Below are positions 1 through 7,270 of a stretch of DNA of 16,035 nucleotides, in pieces. The position numbers and the translations under genes are program-made. Source of the stretch: an uncultured Coriobacteriaceae bacterium (GTDB taxonomy: Bacteria > Actinomycetota > Coriobacteriia > Coriobacteriales > Eggerthellaceae); the NCBI GenBank assembly GCA_902796815.1, contig CADBQL010000146.1:1-16035 (forward strand). The letters run 5' to 3'. The notes under the pieces were generated by a model, which saw only the letters and a program-made list of their open reading frames with translations, ran no database searches and had not been told where the DNA came from. Numbering within the stretch: the stretch's first letter is position 1; each line of letters starts with the position of its first letter.

Positions 1-381
1 CCCCTCGACCTCGGGGTGGCCCGCCTCCCCCACGACGATGACACGGCATCCCTTGCGCGCGAGCTCTGCGGCCGCCTTCTGCGCGCGCTCGACATGGGGA
101 CATGTCGCGTCGATAACGGGAAGGCCGCGAGCCATGACAGCATCATGTACGTCAGGCGTCACGCCGTGGCTACGAATAATGATCGTGCCATCGTGTATAT
201 CATCGAGCGAATCGGCCACGAACACACCATGCGCTTCGAGGTCTTTCACGACTCCGGGATTGTGGATTAGCGGTCCGAGCGTGTAAGCCCGTCCCTCCCC
301 TTCTACAGCGTCCATCGCCAGATCAAGCGCCCGTTGCACGCCATAGCACGCACCGGCTTTTTCCGCGCGAACAACCTTCAT
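1..381 (-). CDS. ispH: 4-hydroxy-3-methylbut-2-enyl diphosphate reductase (partial, N-terminal 127 residues)
   Basis: IspH is the iron-sulfur enzyme of the last MEP-pathway step, reducing HMBPP to IPP and DMAPP in the cytosol. The reading frame starts at an ATG at 381 and stays open to base 1, so only the N-terminal part (127 residues, a bit under half the usual length) is visible. Family landmarks seen: the first cluster cysteine at residue 12 (GACYGV), LIHN with His40, IRSHGV with His72, the second cysteine at 94 in DATCPHV, and GHPEVEG at the edge. The third cluster cysteine would lie outside the window. An AAAGGA ribosome binding site sits about 10 bases before the ATG. It is the last visible gene of the minus-strand chain, 116 bases after plsC. 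That gap holds a long hairpin (405-492) ending just upstream of the ribosome binding site, so IspH translation or mRNA stability may depend on it (inference). Confidence 0.95.
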   Translation of the reverse strand, partial: MKVVRAEKAGACYGVQRALDLAMDAVEGEGRAYTLGPLIHNPGVVKDLEAHGVFVADSLDDIHDGTIIIRSHGVTPDVHDAVMARGLPVIDATCPHVERAQKAAAELARKGCRVIVVGEAGHPEVEG

Positions 382-404
382 CGGTATCGTATTCCTTTCG
401 CCAC

Positions 405-492
405 ATGACATAAAGTCGTGTTTTTTGTCATTAAGCGTTCCACTAATAATTGACTATTTTGGTTAATGACAAAAAACACGACTTTATGTCAT
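405..492. repeat. Perfect 30-bp inverted repeat with 28-base loop, between plsC and ispH
   Basis: Arm 1 (405-434) and arm 2 (463-492) are exact reverse complements over 30 bases; the loop is 435-462. Each arm begins ATGACATAAAG and ends TTTTTTGTCATTAA when read from the outside in. Each arm also has its own short dyad, ATGACA against TGTCAT. The same 30-base unit recurs at 2231-2260. In the minus-strand transcript the element would fold into a 30-bp stem 5 bases after the plsC stop and 23 bases before the ispH ATG. No obvious target duplication flanks it. Its nature is unknown: a small non-autonomous mobile element, a transcript-processing or stabilising hairpin, or a terminator are all possible. 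Confidence 0.9.
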
Positions 493-497
493 CCTCA

Positions 498-1364
498 TCA
501 CTCAGCGAGCAACGCCTCCACGTCTGCCGACGACAAGCGCGGGATGGGATGGTCCGCAAACGCTGCCGTGAAGTCCTTGTCCTCGGGAAAAAGCTCGACC
601 ATGTCGACCTCTTCGGGCGAAACGTCGCGGAACAGCGCAAAACATTCGCGCAGCGCGTACCAGACGCAACCGTCGAGGCGGTCTTCCTTGGGCAGAAAGT
701 CGAAGTCCTCAATCATCACGGGGTTACCATACACGATTGTGACCTTGGGAAACCGAACCCGTTCGCCCTTGCGCTTGATCTTTTCGACGTTGCGTACGCC
801 CATGGGCAGAATGGGCGCTTTGCCCATGCGCGCGATGAGCGCCGCACCACCATGTATATGCGATACTGCCGAGCCCTTCCCACGGCGCGTACCCTCGGGC
901 ATGATGGCGACAATCTCGCCGTTTTTCAGCATGCGCGCCGCACGCTTGATAGCCGTGCGATCAGCCGTATCGCGCTTGATCGGAAACGCCCCGACCTGCG
1001 CGATAATCCAGCCAAGTAGAGGGTTATCGAACAGCGATTCGCGCGCCATAAAACGCGACCAATGATGAGGAAACATGCTCACATACATGAACACGACGTC
1101 CAGATACGACGTGTGGTTCGACACCAAGACGACGCCCGAGCGTTTCGCAAGCGCGTCGAGCATCGCACGGTTCTTCACATCGAAGCGCCACAGCACCTTG
1201 CAGATTCCCGTGACAGCCCCCACGATCACATACGCGGGACCGCGATTGTAGTGCTTTTCGCCCTTATCGTACTCGTCGACGCCGAGCGGCAGATCAAACA
1301 GCGCTTCGTATTTCTTGGGTTCTGCCGACTCTTTTTGCGCAAATGCATTTCCAGTCGTCTCCAC
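498..1364 (-). CDS. plsC: 1-acyl-sn-glycerol-3-phosphate acyltransferase family protein (PlsC-like)
   Basis: This is a membrane-associated acyltransferase of the PlsC/LPLAT family, probably transferring an acyl group to lysophosphatidic acid in phospholipid synthesis. The 288-residue product has motif I as NHTSYLD (His84 and Asp89 form the HX4D catalytic pair), motif II in the GAFPIKRD stretch (125-132), motif III as PEGTR (156-160), and a proline in LPMGV (about 187) matching motif IV. An N-terminal extension of about 45 residues before the acyltransferase core makes it longer than the smallest family members. Start is a GTG at 1364 behind AAAGGG, 72 bases after the cmk stop. Neighbours cmk and ispH match the cmk-plsC-ispH order familiar from Gram-positive genomes. 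Exact acyl donor and acceptor cannot be read from sequence. Confidence 0.92.
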   Translation of the reverse strand: METTGNAFAQKESAEPKKYEALFDLPLGVDEYDKGEKHYNRGPAYVIVGAVTGICKVLWRFDVKNRAMLDALAKRSGVVLVSNHTSYLDVVFMYVSMFPHHWSRFMARESLFDNPLLGWIIAQVGAFPIKRDTADRTAIKRAARMLKNGEIVAIMPEGTRRGKGSAVSHIHGGAALIARMGKAPILPMGVRNVEKIKRKGERVRFPKVTIVYGNPVMIEDFDFLPKEDRLDGCVWYALRECFALFRDVSPEEVDMVELFPEDKDFTAAFADHPIPRLSSADVEALLAE

Positions 1365-1436
1365 GTCCGCCCTTTCTCGTTAAGCTTGCACCGTTTTCGT
1401 TCACGCCAACCCATTTTGCCCAGGATAACAAGCAGA

Positions 1437-2102
1437 TCACTCGCGAGCTAGGGCGCAAATCTGAGCGATGACCTCGTCCATCGTCATATCGGATGAATCG
1501 ATGTGGACGGCATCTTCGGCCGGCCGAAGCGGCGAGGCAGCACGCGAGGAATCGTATTCGTCGCGGCGGATGATATCGGCGAGCACCTCTTCGTAATCGG
1601 TCGATCCTATGCCGCGCTGTTCGTTTTGCAACACGCGACGGCGAGCGCGAGCTTCATTCGAAGCAGTCAGGAACACCTTAACCTGCGCCTCGGGAAACAC
1701 GACCGTGCCGATGTCGCGACCTTCAACCACATAATCACCCGCCCGACCGATGCGCTGCTGCTGAGCAACGAGCGCCTCACGCACGGCAGGCACGGCCGAA
1801 ACGGGACTCACGGCGCGGTCAATCTCGGCAGTGCGAATGGCGTCGGTCACGTCGACGCCGCCTATGGAAACGCCGACCGGCTTGGGATTGCCAGCTTCAT
1901 GCGCGAACTCGATCGCATACGTGCGGGCAATTTCCCCGAGATGCTCTGCGTCGTCGAGCGCAACTCCGTCAGCAAGCGCTTGCCAAGCACATGCGCGGTA
2001 CATTGCACCCGTATCCAGGCATGAAAAGCCGAGCTCGCGCGCCACCTCCACCGATACGCTCGATTTTCCCGCTCCGCTCGGACCGTCGATTGCCACAATC
2101 AT
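1437..2102 (-). CDS. cmk: (d)CMP kinase
   Basis: Cytidylate kinase phosphorylates CMP and dCMP with ATP in the cytosol. The 221-residue product has the P-loop GPSGAGKSS (7-15), DTGAMYRA (30-37), EGRDIGT (127-133) and the nucleotide-binding RDEYDSSRAASPL (180-192), and matches the usual family length. The start chosen is the ATG at 2102, giving the family-typical MIVAIDGPSGAGKSS; GGAG lies 6 bases before it. An in-frame ATG at 2153 would add 17 residues with no family resemblance, so it was not used. The gene follows aroA after a 160-base gap carrying a 30-base repeat at its far end, which makes this one of the looser junctions in the chain. Confidence 0.96.
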   Translation of the reverse strand: MIVAIDGPSGAGKSSVSVEVARELGFSCLDTGAMYRACAWQALADGVALDDAEHLGEIARTYAIEFAHEAGNPKPVGVSIGGVDVTDAIRTAEIDRAVSPVSAVPAVREALVAQQQRIGRAGDYVVEGRDIGTVVFPEAQVKVFLTASNEARARRRVLQNEQRGIGSTDYEEVLADIIRRDEYDSSRAASPLRPAEDAVHIDSSDMTMDEVIAQICALARE

Positions 2103-2230
2103 TGCCAACTCCGTTTCGAATAATTCGCATGCAGAGAAAACGCGGTGCGTCATCGTCGCGCCATCGTGCTATCGCGCTGTTGCGCCATCCAGCGTTTTCC
2201 CCTGCTTTTCCCATTTGATGACCAAAATGC

Positions 2231-2260
2231 TTAATGACAAAAAACACGACTTTATGTCAT
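2231..2260. repeat. Third exact copy of the 30-bp repeat, just after the aroA stop
   Basis: The 30 bases are identical to arm 2 at 463-492 and to the reverse complement of arm 1 at 405-434; with arm 1 the identity extends two bases further (inner GC). It stands alone here, with no partner arm in the aroA-cmk gap. It begins two bases beyond the aroA stop codon, in the same orientation relative to the upstream gene as arm 2 after plsC. Exact identity of three copies in 1.9 kb argues for recent spread, gene conversion or selection. Confidence 0.9.
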
Positions 2261-2262
2261 CT

Positions 2263-3594
2263 TTATCGGCAGAGGCGCTCCACGTCCTCCAAGAAGTCGG
2301 GATAGCTCACCTCGACGCTACCGAAATCCGTGACCTGAACGGGCACGCGACCCGTCAAGCCCACCAAGGCCCAGGTCATGGCAAGACGATGATCGCCACG
2401 CGAATCGAAGACGAGGCCTTCGGGCACAACAAGGTTGGGCTGGCCTTCTATGAACAGGTCGGCACCTTCGGTCCAGGCATCGACGCCCATGAGGGCAAGG
2501 CCGCTCACGATGGCTTCGAGGCGATCCGATTCCTTGGCACGCAGCTCTTCGACGTTGCGGAAGACCGTGATGCCGTGCGCGTGTGCAGCCACAAGCGAAA
2601 GCACCGGCACCTCATCGACGAGGCTCGCAATCTTGTGACCGGGAATTTCGCACCCGTGCAGCCGCTCGGTATAGCAGGCCGAAACGATGCCGTAGGGCTC
2701 CTTTCCCGCAGAACCCGTGCGACGCGTGTTGACGTCGGCGCCCATTTTCTCGAGCGTCATCATAAAGCCCGTTCGAGCGGTGTTGAGGCTCACGTTTTCG
2801 ATCTGCACGGCACTTCCGCGCTTCAGGAGCGCCGCGCACACCACGAACGCCGCAGATGACGGGTCACCCGGTACGCGAACCTCAGCCGAATGCATGCGCG
2901 CCGGCCCCTGAACCCGGGCCGTGCGCTCCCCCGCCGTGGTCTTCACGCCGTATTCGGGCAGCATGAGTTCGGTGTGGTTGCGCGAAACGGACGGCTCGTT
3001 GATTTCGGTTACTCCGTTGGCACGGATACCTGCCAGCAATACAGCAGTCTTGAGCTGGGCAGACGCCATCGGCGAATTGTACGTGATAGCACGCAGGTTG
3101 CGGCATCCCCGCTCGGTGATCGGAAGCGTCTCGGCACCGGCGGGATCGAACTGCACGCCCATTTTCATGAGCGGAGCAGTGATGCGGCGCATGGGTCTTT
3201 TGGAAAGCGATGCATCGCCCTCGATGCGCACCTCGATGTCCCACGGCGCGAGCACGCCCATGAGCAGGCGTGCCGTCGTGCCGGAATTCGCACAGTAGAT
3301 GGGCCCGTCCGGTTGCTTCGGCCCTGCTTCGCCCCAGCCCTCAACGCCGCCGGCTAAGCTGCCGTCGGTCTGCTTCTCGAGCGTAACCTTGGCGCCAAGC
3401 TTCTGGACCGCATCGATGGAAGCACGCACATCACTTGAGTCGAGCACGCCGACCAAACGCGAAGTGCCTTCAGCCATAGCCGAGAACAGGATGGCGCGAT
3501 GCGAAATCGACTTGTCCCCCGGTACCGTCATCGTACCGTCAAGCGGCGCAGGCAGCGGATTGATTACTTTGGGTTCGCTTGCTTCGTTAGACAT
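2263..3594 (-). CDS. aroA: 3-phosphoshikimate 1-carboxyvinyltransferase (EPSP synthase)
   Basis: EPSP synthase joins shikimate-3-phosphate and phosphoenolpyruvate, the sixth shikimate-pathway step, in the cytosol. The 443-residue product has GDKSISHRA (26-34; Lys28, Ser29 and Arg33 are the substrate contacts), NSGTTARL (103-110), SAQLK (178-182), RNHTEL (205-210), the catalytic Asp327 in LVDEVP, and Glu355 in RAKESDR. The pattern GDKS, SAQxK and NSGTT is that of class II enzymes, the group often less sensitive to glyphosate; actual sensitivity cannot be judged from sequence. The ATG at 3594 lies inside the end of tyrA (8-base overlap), with GGAG 7 bases upstream, so the two are translationally coupled. 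The stop is followed almost immediately by a 30-base repeat. Confidence 0.97.
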   Translation of the reverse strand: MSNEASEPKVINPLPAPLDGTMTVPGDKSISHRAILFSAMAEGTSRLVGVLDSSDVRASIDAVQKLGAKVTLEKQTDGSLAGGVEGWGEAGPKQPDGPIYCANSGTTARLLMGVLAPWDIEVRIEGDASLSKRPMRRITAPLMKMGVQFDPAGAETLPITERGCRNLRAITYNSPMASAQLKTAVLLAGIRANGVTEINEPSVSRNHTELMLPEYGVKTTAGERTARVQGPARMHSAEVRVPGDPSSAAFVVCAALLKRGSAVQIENVSLNTARTGFMMTLEKMGADVNTRRTGSAGKEPYGIVSACYTERLHGCEIPGHKIASLVDEVPVLSLVAAHAHGITVFRNVEELRAKESDRLEAIVSGLALMGVDAWTEGADLFIEGQPNLVVPEGLVFDSRGDHRLAMTWALVGLTGRVPVQVTDFGSVEVSYPDFLEDVERLCR

Positions 3595-4732
3595 GAATGT
3601 GCTCCTTCGGATTCAAGGGGGCAAATGATACGGCATATCCAGCACCGATGAGCTTAGCCGACAGCTGGCCCACATCGCCCTCGTCGGTCAGGATCATCGA
3701 AAGGAACGCACGGTCCTCGGTAACGTGATCGATTTCGATGGATTGAATATTGCATCCCGCTTCGCTCGCGATGGTCGTAGCCTCTGCCACAGCGCCAGGA
3801 TGGTTGGATATGGGAATGCGCACTTCGAGCAGGCGCTCGGAGGACGGCACCCAGGCGACGGGAAGCGAGCGACGCACATCGGCCGCTTGCGAAAGCAACG
3901 CCGTGAGTTTTGCGCGATCGCCCGTCTCGAGCGCTTCGGCGAACGAGCCCAGGATGCCCTGCATCTCTCGAAGACCCGCTTTCACCTGCTCAGCGTTGTC
4001 GAATGCAATGCCGCACCATAAGCTCGGCGAACCCGCAGCGATGCGCGTAGTGTCTTTGAAGCCGCCTGCCGCAAGCCGCATGATGGACTGCTGGTCGTCG
4101 GATGCACGATCCGCAAGCGTCACCAGCGACGACGCCACGAAATGAGGCACATGGCTCACGACGGCGACGGCTCGGTCATGCTGGTTCGGCGCGATGTTGA
4201 TCATACGGGCGCCGAGGCCCGTAACCAGTTCGTGAAGCGCCGGTATGTAGTCGGGCGGCGTCCCCTCGTCGGGACACAAAATCCAATACGCGCCCTCGAA
4301 AAGGTCGTCGCGGGCTCCATCGATGCCGTTGACTTCCGAGCCGCACATAGGATGGCCTGGTACGAAGTTATGCGGAAAACGCAGGATGCGCGCTGCCATT
4401 TCGGACACGCGCACCTTCGTCGATGCCGTATCGGTGACAATGCCCGTATACCCGCTCTCGGCGATTGCCCGCAAGTACGGCTCGTCCGCGTCGACCGGAG
4501 TAGCAAGGATTACGAGGTCGCATGTGCCGCAGCCGGCATCGAGCAGTTCCGAAAAACGACCTTCGGTATCCGCAAGCGCTTCGTCAACGAGACTCTTCTC
4601 AAGGGCGATCTCGCGCGTGCGCTCGTCTATGTCGACACCCGTGATGCGCACGTCGGGCCACGCCTTGCGCAGGGCACCCGCAATAGATGCACCGATAAGG
4701 CCCAAGCCGACTATGACGATATGCTTGAACAA
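3587..4732 (-). CDS. tyrA: Prephenate dehydrogenase with C-terminal ACT domain
   Basis: TyrA oxidatively decarboxylates prephenate to 4-hydroxyphenylpyruvate for tyrosine synthesis. The 381-residue product starts with a dinucleotide fold (GLGLIG, 9-14), then DTAS (101-104), GHPMCGSE (126-133), SHVPHF with His194/His197, and GFKDTTRIA (224-232). Residues about 301-375 form an ACT domain (RLLEVRIP, NHPGAVAEA), which in this family usually gives feedback control by tyrosine. The start is TTG at 4732: GGAGG sits 5 bases upstream and the following residues match the family N terminus exactly, so the rare start is well supported. It overlaps aroA by 8 bases. NAD versus NADP preference was not assigned. 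Confidence 0.95.
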   Translation of the reverse strand: MFKHIVIVGLGLIGASIAGALRKAWPDVRITGVDIDERTREIALEKSLVDEALADTEGRFSELLDAGCGTCDLVILATPVDADEPYLRAIAESGYTGIVTDTASTKVRVSEMAARILRFPHNFVPGHPMCGSEVNGIDGARDDLFEGAYWILCPDEGTPPDYIPALHELVTGLGARMINIAPNQHDRAVAVVSHVPHFVASSLVTLADRASDDQQSIMRLAAGGFKDTTRIAAGSPSLWCGIAFDNAEQVKAGLREMQGILGSFAEALETGDRAKLTALLSQAADVRRSLPVAWVPSSERLLEVRIPISNHPGAVAEATTIASEAGCNIQSIEIDHVTEDRAFLSMILTDEGDVGQLSAKLIGAGYAVSFAPLNPKEHIHV

Positions 4733-4777
4733 GCTTTCCTCCGGTTTCGATTGGTGATGACTCCATTCTACACCAGG

Positions 4778-4806
4778 ATGAGCGCGGGGTCTGACCCCAT
4801 GCTCAT
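4778..4806. repeat. Palindromic GGGGTCTGACCCC-core repeat between rluB and tyrA
   Basis: The 29 bases form a two-part palindrome: outer arms ATGAGC and GCTCAT, a two-base mismatch on each side, and inner arms GGGGTC and GACCCC around a single T. It lies 4 bases beyond the rluB stop. Read on the minus strand it shares ATGAGCA and GTCAGACCCC with the tandem pair at 6434-6488, so these are one family. In RNA it would fold into a stable hairpin after rluB. REP-like palindromes of this kind are often spread by RAYT transposases; none is encoded in this window. Confidence 0.85.
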
Positions 4807-4810
4807 TTAT

Positions 4811-5584
4811 TCACTTCAAGCTATCGACTTCTTCTTGTGAAAGGATACGCCACTGGCCTAACTCCAAGTTGCCGAGCGAAAGCGAGCCGAACGTTTCGCG
4901 ATGAAGCCGCTCAACTTGGTTGCCAACGGCTTCGAACATGCGCTTAACCTGGTGGTATCGCCCCTCATGGACGGTTATGCGCACGAGCCGTCCGTATTTG
5001 CCCACAACGTCTACCTCGGCGGGCTGTACCGGACCATCCTCGAGCTCGACGCCCATGCGTAACCGAACGGCACCGTCGACGCTCAGGGGGCGCTTGAGGT
5101 GAGCTAGATACGTCTTGGGCACATGACAACTCGGGTGCAAAAGGGAGTTTCCCAATTCGCCGTTAGTCGAGAAGAGCAAAAGCCCGGTCGTGTCAGCATC
5201 GAGCCGCCCGATAGGATACAGCCCTGGATAGCGATCGACTGGCACGAGGTCGGCTACAATGGGGCGATCCGACTGGGCTTTCATCGTCGTGATAACGCCT
5301 TCGGGCTTGTTCAGCATGAGGGTGACCGGCTTGTCTTGCAGCGTTACGGGACGCCCGTCAACCGCAACCTTGTCCACGAGCGGGTCAACTTTCGTGCCGA
5401 GCGCGGTGACCACGATGCCGTTCACGGTCACGCGACCCTCCGTCATGAGATTCTCGGAGGCGCGACGCGACGCGACGCCAGCACGCGCCAGAAACTTTTG
5501 GAGGCGCATGGGCACGATCTTGCCTCCGCGCCCATCATCGGGCCTCTCCTCGAAAGGTATGTGCTCATCTACGTTTGCATCCAT
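4811..5584 (-). CDS. rluB: Pseudouridine synthase, RsuA/RluB family (23S rRNA)
   Basis: Enzymes of this family isomerise uridine to pseudouridine in rRNA; those next to scpAB are normally annotated RluB, acting on 23S rRNA (inference for the target). The 257-residue product has an S4 RNA-binding domain from about residue 26 (RLQKFLARAGVASRR), the catalytic GRLDADTTGLLL (126-137, Asp129), and the C-terminal HEGRYHQVKRMF stretch typical of the family. The ATG at 5584 begins 5 bases after the scpB stop, with only a weak GACGAG ahead. A GTG at 5515 with GGAGG 7 bases upstream would start the protein almost at the S4 domain and is a serious alternative. The gene closes the scpA-scpB-rluB unit; a palindromic repeat follows the stop. 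Confidence 0.93.
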   Translation of the reverse strand: MDANVDEHIPFEERPDDGRGGKIVPMRLQKFLARAGVASRRASENLMTEGRVTVNGIVVTALGTKVDPLVDKVAVDGRPVTLQDKPVTLMLNKPEGVITTMKAQSDRPIVADLVPVDRYPGLYPIGRLDADTTGLLLFSTNGELGNSLLHPSCHVPKTYLAHLKRPLSVDGAVRLRMGVELEDGPVQPAEVDVVGKYGRLVRITVHEGRYHQVKRMFEAVGNQVERLHRETFGSLSLGNLELGQWRILSQEEVDSLK

Positions 5585-5589
5585 ATGCG

Positions 5590-6417
5590 TTACTCGTCAT
5601 CCATGTTGAACGTTAGCGCGTCGAAGTCAATCTTGTCGACGACGCCGAGAGCGCCGGCAAGGGCTCCCGACGCGAGCGTGTCGACGCTTTCGACAATGCT
5701 AACCTGCGAATAATCAGGTTGCGAAACCTCTCCTTGAGAAGAGCCGCCCTGGAAAGTCGTGCTAGAAGCACCTGCTTGCGAGATTGCCTCGTGGAGAGCC
5801 GGCGCATCGCTGCCATCAGCTTCGCTCCCCGCTGCCTTCAGGCTCGGAGCCCCCAGGCGCTCACGAATAAGCTGGGCAGTTTTTTCATCAGGCGCGAACT
5901 CGACCAGATCGGGCAGGTCGTCCACCGAACGCAGGCCGTATTTTTCCAAAAAAGTGCGAGTCGTGGCATAGAGGATCGGATTGCCCGGAGCATCTGCCGT
6001 ACCCGCCTCGCGCACATACCCGCGCTCGACGAGCGTCGAAAGCGGGCCGTCGGACGTGACACCGCGAATGGCCGAAACCTGCGCACGCGTGACGGGCTGC
6101 GCATAGGCAACAATTGCGAGCGTCTCAAGCGCAGCGTTCGACATGCGTCGCGTATCCCATGACAGGACGTACTTTTCGATAAGCTCGTGAAAAGCCGGAT
6201 GCGTGTACAACCGCCAGCCGCCCGCCACCTCGCGCAACTGGATGCCACGCCCGTCCTCTTCGAACTTGCGTGCAAGCCCGTCAAGCGCAGCTTCGATATG
6301 CTCGACATTCTCCTCGAGCATCTTCGCGAGCACGACGGCGCTCACCGGCTCATCGCTCACGAACAGCAACGCCTCGATCGCCGCAGGCAGCTGCTCTTCC
6401 GTTATGCCTTCAACCAC
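5590..6417 (-). CDS. scpB: Segregation and condensation protein B
   Basis: ScpB is the kleisin-associated partner of ScpA and Smc in chromosome condensation and segregation. Two winged-helix domains fill residues 1-180; landmarks are ALETLAIVAYAQPVTR (96-111), SAIRGV (115-120) and LYATTRTFLEKYGL (149-162). The chosen start is the GTG at 6417, which sits 5 bases behind AAGGAG. A GTG two codons earlier (6423) overlaps that ribosome binding site and is unlikely. At 275 residues it is longer than the usual roughly 190, because of a tail from about residue 189 rich in Ser, Gly, Ala and Gln and ending FNMDDE. The tail looks disordered. It lies between scpA (59-base gap holding two repeats) and rluB (5-base gap). 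Confidence 0.95.
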   Translation of the reverse strand: MVEGITEEQLPAAIEALLFVSDEPVSAVVLAKMLEENVEHIEAALDGLARKFEEDGRGIQLREVAGGWRLYTHPAFHELIEKYVLSWDTRRMSNAALETLAIVAYAQPVTRAQVSAIRGVTSDGPLSTLVERGYVREAGTADAPGNPILYATTRTFLEKYGLRSVDDLPDLVEFAPDEKTAQLIRERLGAPSLKAAGSEADGSDAPALHEAISQAGASSTTFQGGSSQGEVSQPDYSQVSIVESVDTLASGALAGALGVVDKIDFDALTFNMDDE

Positions 6418-6433
6418 AACCACTCCTTACATA

Positions 6434-6488
6434 ATGAGCAGGGGGTCAGACCCCTTTCCCAAAAATGAGCAAAAAGTCAGACCCCGCG
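6434..6488 (+). repeat. Tandem pair of GTCAGACCCC-family repeats overlapping the 3' end of scpA
   Basis: Unit 1 (6434-6454) and unit 2 (6465-6488) both read ATGAGCA, four variable bases, then GTCAGACCCC, as a direct repeat with a period of 31 bases. Unit 1 is a full GGGGTCAGACCCC palindrome. In unit 2 the left half is AAAAGTC, so its hairpin is broken. Unit 2 shares GTCAGACCCCGCG with the copy at 4778-4806 read on the minus strand. The scpA stop codon (6477-6479, minus strand) lies within unit 2, so this repeat encodes the last residues of ScpA. Confidence 0.85.
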
Positions 6489-7262
6489 TTCATCAGCCTC
6501 ATCACTATCGAAAAGCAGCTCCCCCGAGCCTTCGACATACGTTATCCGGATATCGCCAAACGGATCGTCTTGCACGATATCGATCATCGAGCGCTTGTAC
6601 AGCTCGAGCACGGCCAAAAACGATACGACGACGATGGGCGTCGGTGTGTCGCGATCGACGATTTCCGAAAACCTCATCTGCTTGCGGTTGCGAATACGCG
6701 CATGCAATGCGCGCACATGCACCTCCACGGGAATCGGCTTGGCCGCGATATGCTCGGATTCGAGCAAGGCCGTTTCGCGACGCGCATAGGCATCGGCCGC
6801 CATGAACGCAAGCGACTCAAGCGGTATATCGCGCAAAAAGTCGGGCATTACCTGCATGAACATCGGATCAGGCCCAAAGGGGCGCACGTGCATGCGCGCC
6901 TGGTCACGCTCGCGAGCTTCGAGCATGGCCGCCGCATTCTTGTACTGCTTGTATTCCAGCAGCCGCGCTATGAGCATGTCGCGTGCCTCGCTCGGCGTGA
7001 GCTCGGCAATCTCCTCGTCGGTCTCGTCGGTATCGCGCGGAACGAGGCTGGCGGCTTTAATCTCGAGCAACGTCGCCGCCACAAGCAGAAAATCGCTCGC
7101 TACATCCAAGTCAACCAGCCGCATGCGCGCGATTTCCGCCAGATACTGGTCGGCAATCTGTGCAATCGAAATCGAGCCGATGTCTACGCGCTGGCGGCTG
7201 ACCAAGTAGAGAAGGATATCGAAAGGCCCCTCAAAGCTTTCGGTTCGCACACGGTACGACAT
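6477..7262 (-). CDS. scpA: Segregation and condensation protein A (kleisin)
   Basis: ScpA is the kleisin that bridges Smc heads and binds ScpB in the bacterial condensin. The 261-residue product has the N-terminal signature FEGPFDILLYLV (10-21), the helical body typical of the family, and the C-terminal winged-helix stretch VVVSFLAVLELYK (211-223). The ATG at 7262 lies 8 bases after the M50 protease stop, with AGAGG ahead, so the two are co-transcribed. Length is normal. The unusual part is the end: the last codons (Arg-Gly-Val) and the TGA stop fall inside a GGGGTCTGA repeat unit, so the natural C terminus has probably been rewritten by repeat insertion. The residues affected lie beyond the conserved fold, so function is likely intact. 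Confidence 0.96.
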   Translation of the reverse strand: MSYRVRTESFEGPFDILLYLVSRQRVDIGSISIAQIADQYLAEIARMRLVDLDVASDFLLVAATLLEIKAASLVPRDTDETDEEIAELTPSEARDMLIARLLEYKQYKNAAAMLEARERDQARMHVRPFGPDPMFMQVMPDFLRDIPLESLAFMAADAYARRETALLESEHIAAKPIPVEVHVRALHARIRNRKQMRFSEIVDRDTPTPIVVVSFLAVLELYKRSMIDIVQDDPFGDIRITYVEGSGELLFDSDEADERGV

Positions 7263-7270
7263 TGGCGCCT

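Noticed and set aside
405..492. CRISPR-like interpretation of the 30-base repeats
   Set aside because: Only three copies, one inverted, without regular spacers or cas genes.
2103..2153. Longer cmk start (17 extra residues), preceded by a possible 12-codon leader frame ending in ATGA overlap
   Set aside because: The extra residues do not match Cmk proteins and the ATG at 2102 has a properly spaced GGAG; the leader frame is too short to support.
1969..2247. Minus-strand reading frame starting inside the 30-base repeat and overlapping cmk
   Set aside because: It is an alternate frame of cmk with no recognisable protein features; cmk itself is secure.
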